Assembly: GCF_014201095.1 (NCBI RefSeq)
Contig: NZ_JACHDN010000001.1
Span: forward strand, 4,402,001 to 4,466,000
DNA: 64,000 nucleotides
From: Cellulomonas hominis
GTDB lineage: Bacteria > Actinomycetota > Actinomycetes > Actinomycetales > Cellulomonadaceae
Direction: 5' to 3'
In this document: positions 60,227 through 64,000 of the stretch, piece by piece
Numbering within the stretch: the stretch's first letter is position 1
Layout: each line of letters starts with the position of its first letter
Position numbers and translations under genes: made by a program
Notes under the pieces: model-generated
Database searches by the model: none
Told to the model about the DNA's origin: nothing
What the model saw: the letters and a program-made list of their open reading frames with translations, nothing else

Positions 60227-60862
60227 ATGACCGTCGACGCCGACCACCCGGCCCGCGGGCCGTACCGGACCACCCCGGCCCGCCGGGCGCAGATCGTGCG
60301 CGCCGCCGTGGAGAGCTTCGCCACCCACGGCTACGAGCGGGCGTCCCTGCGCGACATCGCGGCGCGAGCCGGGGTCACCCACGCGGCAGTGCTCCGGCAC
60401 TTCGCCGGCAAGGACGAGCTGCTGATCGCCGCCCTGGCGCAGCACGAGGCAGACGAGCAGGACCGGGCGGCGGAGGCCGGCGCGTCCGGCGCCGCGGCGC
60501 CCGCGGTGCTGGCCGCCGCGCTCGCCGACGAGTTCGCCGACCCCGACTACCAGCGCAGCTGGCTGTCGCTCGCGGTGGCCGCCTCGGACCCCCAGCACCC
60601 CGCGCACGAGTTCTTCCGCACGCGGCGGGCCCGCCTGCGACGCCAGTTCGGCACGGGGCCGACCGTCCCCACGCAGCGCCCGCAGCTCGCCGGCGAGGAC
60701 AAGGTCACCCTCGTGCTGGCGATGATCGACGGCCTCCGCTTCCAGGCGCTGCTCGACCCGGAGCAGGACTCGCGGCGGCTGGTGGAGGCGTTCATGGGCC
60801 TGATCATGGACGCCGACGCGTCCGACCGCGCAGGGTCGGCGACAGGCCCAGACGCGCTCTGA
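60227..60862 (+). CDS. TetR/AcrR family transcriptional regulator
   Basis: 211 aa. N-terminal helix-turn-helix: RRAQIVRAAVESFATHGYER, SLRDIAARAGVTHAAVLRHF and GKDELLIAALAQHE (residues about 17-70). The C-terminal ligand domain is helical and unassigned. It is divergent from the SDR gene with a symmetric operator between, so it probably represses that gene and possibly the whole glycoside run. Strong Shine-Dalgarno GAGGAGGACC. Confidence 0.93.
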   Translation: MTVDADHPARGPYRTTPARRAQIVRAAVESFATHGYERASLRDIAARAGVTHAAVLRHFAGKDELLIAALAQHEADEQDRAAEAGASGAAAPAVLAAALADEFADPDYQRSWLSLAVAASDPQHPAHEFFRTRRARLRRQFGTGPTVPTQRPQLAGEDKVTLVLAMIDGLRFQALLDPEQDSRRLVEAFMGLIMDADASDRAGSATGPDAL

Positions 60863-60879
60863 CGCCACCGCCCAGCGAA

Positions 60880-60898
60880 CGACGGCAACCGATTGCGA
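60880..60898. promoter_or_regulatory. LacI-type operator, copy 1 (GCAACCGATTGC)
   Basis: CGACGGCAACCGATTGCGA; core GCAA-CCGA-TTGC has the symmetric ends and central CG step typical of LacI-family sites. Identical 19-bp copy at 60947-60965. Confidence 0.6.
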
Positions 60899-60946
60899 CG
60901 ACCGTCACGGGGCTCGGCACGCCGACGCACCGCCCCGCGCGTCGCT

Positions 60947-60965
60947 CGACGGCAACCGATTGCGA
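60947..60965. promoter_or_regulatory. LacI-type operator, copy 2, overlapping a -35
   Basis: Identical to 60880-60898. Its last six bases TTGCGA (60960-60965) could be a -35, with TTCACT 18 bases on as -10. Placed about 100 bases before the uronate isomerase start. Confidence 0.6.
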
Positions 60966-61066
60966 ATCGCCCGCGGCCTGTGGTTCACTCGCGCTCACAC
61001 CTCTTGCGAACGGCGACCCGGCGACGCGGCCGACCCACCTCGCAGCACCCAGGAGCGGAGCCATCG

Positions 61067-62479
61067 ATGTCCGAGCCCCAGCACGCGCGGGCTGCAGCCT
61101 GTACCCGCGATGCTGACCGCCTGCTGCCGACCGACCCGCAGACGCGGGCGATCGCGCGGGACCTCTACGCCCGCGTGGCGGACGCACCGATCATCAGCCC
61201 TCACGGCCACGTGCCCGCGAGCCTGCTCGCGAAGGACGAGCCGTTCGGCGACCCGGCCGAGCTCTTCGTCGTGCACGACCACTACGTCACCCGGCTGCTG
61301 CACGCCGCCGGCCTGCCGCTTTCCGACCTGGGCCTGGGCGCGCGCGCCGTCGAGCCCCGCGAGGTGTGGCGCCGGCTGGCCGAGCGCTGGCACCTGTTCG
61401 CCGGGACCGCGTCCGGGTACTGGCTCGACGAGGAGCTCTCCACCGTCCTCGGGATCCGCACCCCGCTGACGCCCGCGACGGCCGACGCCGTGTACGACGC
61501 CGTGCAGGCGCGCCTGCTCGAGCCCGGGATGACGCCGCGGTCGCTGTTCAGCGCGTTCCGCGTGGCGGTCCTCGCCACGACCGACGACCCGCTCGACGAC
61601 CTGGCGGACCACCGGCTGCTGCAGGGCGCGGGCCTGCGCGTGCTGCCCACGTTCCGCCCGGACGCCTACCTCGACCCGGACGGCCGCGACTTCGTCGAGC
61701 GCGTCGAGCGGCTGCTGTCCGCGACCGGCTCGCCGCAGACGTTCACCGGCTACCTGGATGCCCTGGCCGCCAGGCGCGCCCACTTCGTCGCGAACGGGGC
61801 GGTCTCCGCCGACCACGGCGTGCTCGAGCCGGTGGCCGCCGACCTGGACGCCGCCGAGGCGGAACGCCTGTTCGGGTCCGTGCTGGCCGGCACCGCCGAT
61901 GCGCGCCAGCGGGCGACGTTCCGCGCGCACATGCTGCTGCAGATGGCACGCATGAGCGTCGAGGACGGCCTCGTGATGACCGTGCACGCGGGCGTCCGGC
62001 GCAACCACAGCACGGCCACGCTCCGTAGCTTCGGTCCCGACACCGGCCACGACATCCCGGTGCCGACCTCGTACACCGACGGCTTGCGTCCGCTGCTCGA
62101 GCGCTTCGGGCTGGACGAGCGCCTGTCGCTCATCCTGTTCACGGTGGACGAGACGACCTTCTCGCGCGAGCTCGCGCCCCTGGCCGGCTTCTACCCGTCG
62201 GTGCGCGCCGGGGCGCCGTGGTGGTTCCTCGACGCGCCGCACGCCATGGACCGGTACCGGGCCGCGGTCACCGAGACGGCGGGCTTCTACCGGACGTCCG
62301 GGTTCGTCGACGACACGCGTGCGTTCCTGTCCATCCCCGTCCGTCACGACACCGCCCGCCGGGCCGACGCCGGGTATCTCGCCCGCCTGGTCCGAGAGGG
62401 CCGCCTGACGCTCCCCGGCGCGGAGCGGATCGCCGACGACCTGGTGGACGCCATCCCCCGCGCCGCCTTCCGCCTCTAG
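61067..62479 (+). CDS. uxaC: Glucuronate (uronate) isomerase
   Basis: 470 aa. Converts D-glucuronate to D-fructuronate or D-galacturonate to D-tagaturonate. Amidohydrolase-like barrel with the metal pair His46 and His48 (SPHGHVPASLLAKDEPFGDP), GLVMTVHAGVRRNHS (third metal site region), and GAPWWFLDAPHAMDRYRAAV and GFVDDTRAFLSIPVRHD late in the protein, all UxaC features. GGAGCGGAG before the ATG at 61067. Two LacI-type operators precede it. With the GH43 gene next door it suggests use of uronic-acid-substituted xylan or pectin. Confidence 0.94.
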   Translation: MSEPQHARAAACTRDADRLLPTDPQTRAIARDLYARVADAPIISPHGHVPASLLAKDEPFGDPAELFVVHDHYVTRLLHAAGLPLSDLGLGARAVEPREVWRRLAERWHLFAGTASGYWLDEELSTVLGIRTPLTPATADAVYDAVQARLLEPGMTPRSLFSAFRVAVLATTDDPLDDLADHRLLQGAGLRVLPTFRPDAYLDPDGRDFVERVERLLSATGSPQTFTGYLDALAARRAHFVANGAVSADHGVLEPVAADLDAAEAERLFGSVLAGTADARQRATFRAHMLLQMARMSVEDGLVMTVHAGVRRNHSTATLRSFGPDTGHDIPVPTSYTDGLRPLLERFGLDERLSLILFTVDETTFSRELAPLAGFYPSVRAGAPWWFLDAPHAMDRYRAAVTETAGFYRTSGFVDDTRAFLSIPVRHDTARRADAGYLARLVREGRLTLPGAERIADDLVDAIPRAAFRL

Positions 62480-62494
62480 CACCGGACGGGGACG

Positions 62495-63949
62495 ATGAGC
62501 ACGCCCATCATCCCGGGGTACCACCCGGACCCCTCGGTCTGCCGCGTCGGCGACCGGTACGTCCTGGCGACGTCGAGCTTCGAGTACGCCCCGGGCGTCC
62601 CTCTGTTCGAGAGCCGGGACCTGCTCACGTGGACGCCGGTCGGCCACGCGCTCGACCGGCCCTCACAGCTCACGGTGCGGCCCGGCGTGCCCGGGGCGAG
62701 CGGCGGGATCTACGCCCCCACTCTCCGGCACCGCGACGGCCTGTACTGGCTCACCACGACGAACGTCGACGAGATCCAGCGCGGGCACCTGATCGTCCAC
62801 GCCGCGGACCCCGCCGGCCCGTGGAGCGAGCCCGTCTGGACCACCGGCGTCGTCGGCATCGACCCCGACCTGGCCTGGGACGACGACGGCGTGTGCCACC
62901 TCACCTGGTCCGACCCGGTGCGCGGCGGGATCTCCCAGGTGCGGGTCGACCCGCGCACCGGGGCGCTGCTGTCCGAACCCGCGCTGGTCTGGGCCGGGAC
63001 GGGTGGCGCGCACGCCGAGGGCCCGCACCTCGTGCGCCGCGGTGGCTGGTGGTATCTGGTCGTCGCCGAGGGCGGCACGGGCCACGGGCACATGGTCACC
63101 GTGGCCCGGTCGCGCGCGGTCAGCGGCCCGTTCGAGGCGGCGCCGGCCAACCCCGTGCTGACCCGGCGCAGCACAGCGGGACCGGTCCAGGCCACCGGCC
63201 ACGCCGACCTCGTCGAGCTGACCGACGGCACCTGGGCCATGGTCCACCTCGGCACACGCCCCCGCGGCGCGTTCCCGCGGTGGCACACCAACGGCCGCGA
63301 GACCTTCCTCGTGGGCGTCGACTGGGTGGACGACTGGCCCGTGGTGGTCGAGGACCGCTTCGCCCCCGACCCGGCGCCACGCGCGTTCGACGAGGACTTC
63401 ACCGCCGCCGCCCTGCACCCCCGCTGGGTCTCGCCCGGTGCCCACCCCGCGGGCTTCGCGAGGCCCGGGCCGGACGGGCTGGCGTTGCGCGCCGGCCGGA
63501 CGGCCGCCGCACGCGACGCCGTGCACCTGCTCGCCACCCGCGTGCAGGACCTCGCCTGGTCGGCCGCCGTGCACGCCGAGGGCGACGTCGCCCTGACGCT
63601 CCGCGTGGACGACGCCCACCAGGTCGCCGTCCAGCGCGTCGGCCGCACCGTCGCGGCCCGGGCGGTCGTCGGGCCGCTCGACCAGGTGCTCGCCACGCAC
63701 GACGACGTCGACCCCGGCGCCGCCCTGGCGATCCGCGCCGAGCCGTACGCGAGCCGGCCCGGGCAGCGGGTCGGCCCCGACAGGCTCGTGCTCGGCCACG
63801 AGGGGCCGGCAGGCTTCACGGAGCTGGCTCGGCTCGACGGGCGCTACCTGTCCACCGAGGTGGCCGGCGGCTTCACCGGGCGGGTCGTCGGCGTCGAGGC
63901 GCTCGGCTCGGACGCCTTCGTCACCCGGTTCCGGTACACCGGCAGCTGA
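62495..63949 (+). CDS. Glycoside hydrolase family 43 (beta-xylosidase/arabinofuranosidase type)
   Basis: 484 aa. A five-bladed beta-propeller with the GH43 triad: Asp12 (GYHPDPSVCR), Asp123 (VGIDPDLAWD) and Glu175 (HAEGPHLVRR). Aromatic AEGGTGHGHMV and QATGHADLVEL are also family-like. The C-terminal 170 residues form a beta-sandwich of the XynB type (FDEDFTAAALHPRWV). No signal peptide, so the enzyme acts on imported oligosaccharides. It follows uxaC by 15 bp on the same strand, probably in one transcript. Xylose or arabinose specificity is undecided. Confidence 0.92.
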   Translation: MSTPIIPGYHPDPSVCRVGDRYVLATSSFEYAPGVPLFESRDLLTWTPVGHALDRPSQLTVRPGVPGASGGIYAPTLRHRDGLYWLTTTNVDEIQRGHLIVHAADPAGPWSEPVWTTGVVGIDPDLAWDDDGVCHLTWSDPVRGGISQVRVDPRTGALLSEPALVWAGTGGAHAEGPHLVRRGGWWYLVVAEGGTGHGHMVTVARSRAVSGPFEAAPANPVLTRRSTAGPVQATGHADLVELTDGTWAMVHLGTRPRGAFPRWHTNGRETFLVGVDWVDDWPVVVEDRFAPDPAPRAFDEDFTAAALHPRWVSPGAHPAGFARPGPDGLALRAGRTAAARDAVHLLATRVQDLAWSAAVHAEGDVALTLRVDDAHQVAVQRVGRTVAARAVVGPLDQVLATHDDVDPGAALAIRAEPYASRPGQRVGPDRLVLGHEGPAGFTELARLDGRYLSTEVAGGFTGRVVGVEALGSDAFVTRFRYTGS

Positions 63950-63952
63950 ACC

Positions 63953-63983
63953 CCGGGCGCTCGCACCTCCCGTGGGCGCCCGG
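63953..63983 (+). terminator. Hairpin after the GH43 gene
   Basis: CCGGGCGC (63953-63960) and its complement (63976-63983), 15-nt loop, followed by a C-rich run; four bases after the stop. Confidence 0.5.
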
Positions 63984-64000
63984 TCCCCCCGCACACCGCC

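Overview
This is a very GC-rich, gene-dense chromosomal segment with GTG/ATG starts and short intergenic gaps. Its gene content is that of a high-GC Gram-positive actinobacterium: a ctaE-qcrCAB / ctaCDF respiratory supercomplex, glnA behind a GlnR-type box, and DUF3043, DUF4191 and RDD proteins. The polysaccharide-degrading genes make Micrococcales, and a Cellulomonas-like organism in particular, the best guess; that placement is inference. I see no rRNA, tRNA, CRISPR array, prophage or replication origin.

Layout. 1-8.6 kb: start of a plsC-like acyltransferase, a small membrane protein, ROK glucokinase and a long-chain acyl-CoA ligase; then a complete IS481-family element (3961-5064, 6-bp target duplication) inserted exactly at the stop codon of an NYN-domain protein; then a DEDDh/GIY-YIG nuclease and a stand-alone Lrp/AsnC ligand-binding domain. 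8.6-20.9 kb: an atypical receiver protein with trpD; ctaE-qcrC-qcrA-qcrB; sodA; ctaC-ctaD-ctaF converging from the other strand; a cysteine-desulfurase-like protein that appears to lack its PLP lysine; and erpA. 21-30 kb: glycerate kinase, nadA, a DJ-1/PfpI protein, an M20 peptidase, a DUF3043 protein, an aldo/keto reductase, and an ESX-like/DUF1023/lipoprotein operon. 30-40 kb: yczE with its divergent MocR regulator, pyrD in a four-gene operon, leucyl aminopeptidase, lpdA and the E2 acyltransferase (sucB/dlaT). 40-52 kb: a secreted PF10091 protein, a LacI regulator, a TIGR01777 oxidoreductase, a Gfo/Idh oxidoreductase, an MMPL exporter with divergent MarR, a flavodoxin, DUF4191 and RDD membrane proteins and glnA. 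52-64 kb: a catabolic island with a six-gene minus-strand run (SDR, GH1 beta-glucosidase, MFS transporter, GH78 alpha-L-rhamnosidase, SDR, sugar isomerase/epimerase), a divergent TetR regulator, uronate isomerase and a GH43 enzyme.

How it works together. The first 52 kb largely follows the gene order I know from Mycobacterium tuberculosis around Rv2182c-Rv2220 (acyltransferase, fadD15, DEDDh nuclease, trpD, ctaE-qcrCAB, ctaC, HesB-like, glycerate kinase, DUF3043, pepB, dlaT, TIGR01777, DUF4191, RDD, glnA1). It is thus a conserved core of respiration, Fe-S, lipoate and nitrogen genes into which sugar-use genes, an exporter and one insertion sequence have been placed. The last 12 kb looks like a plant-polysaccharide and rhamnoside utilisation island with its own operators.

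Regulation. Many genes share one simple arrangement: a TAnnnT -10 hexamer ending 6-8 nt before the ATG/GTG with no Shine-Dalgarno between, i.e. probable leaderless transcripts. Candidate operators are visible for GlnR (glnA), MocR/YczR (yczE), TetR (rhamnoside run), LacI-type factors (uxaC and the PF10091 gene) and MarR (MMPL). Most transcription units end in strong GC-rich hairpins.
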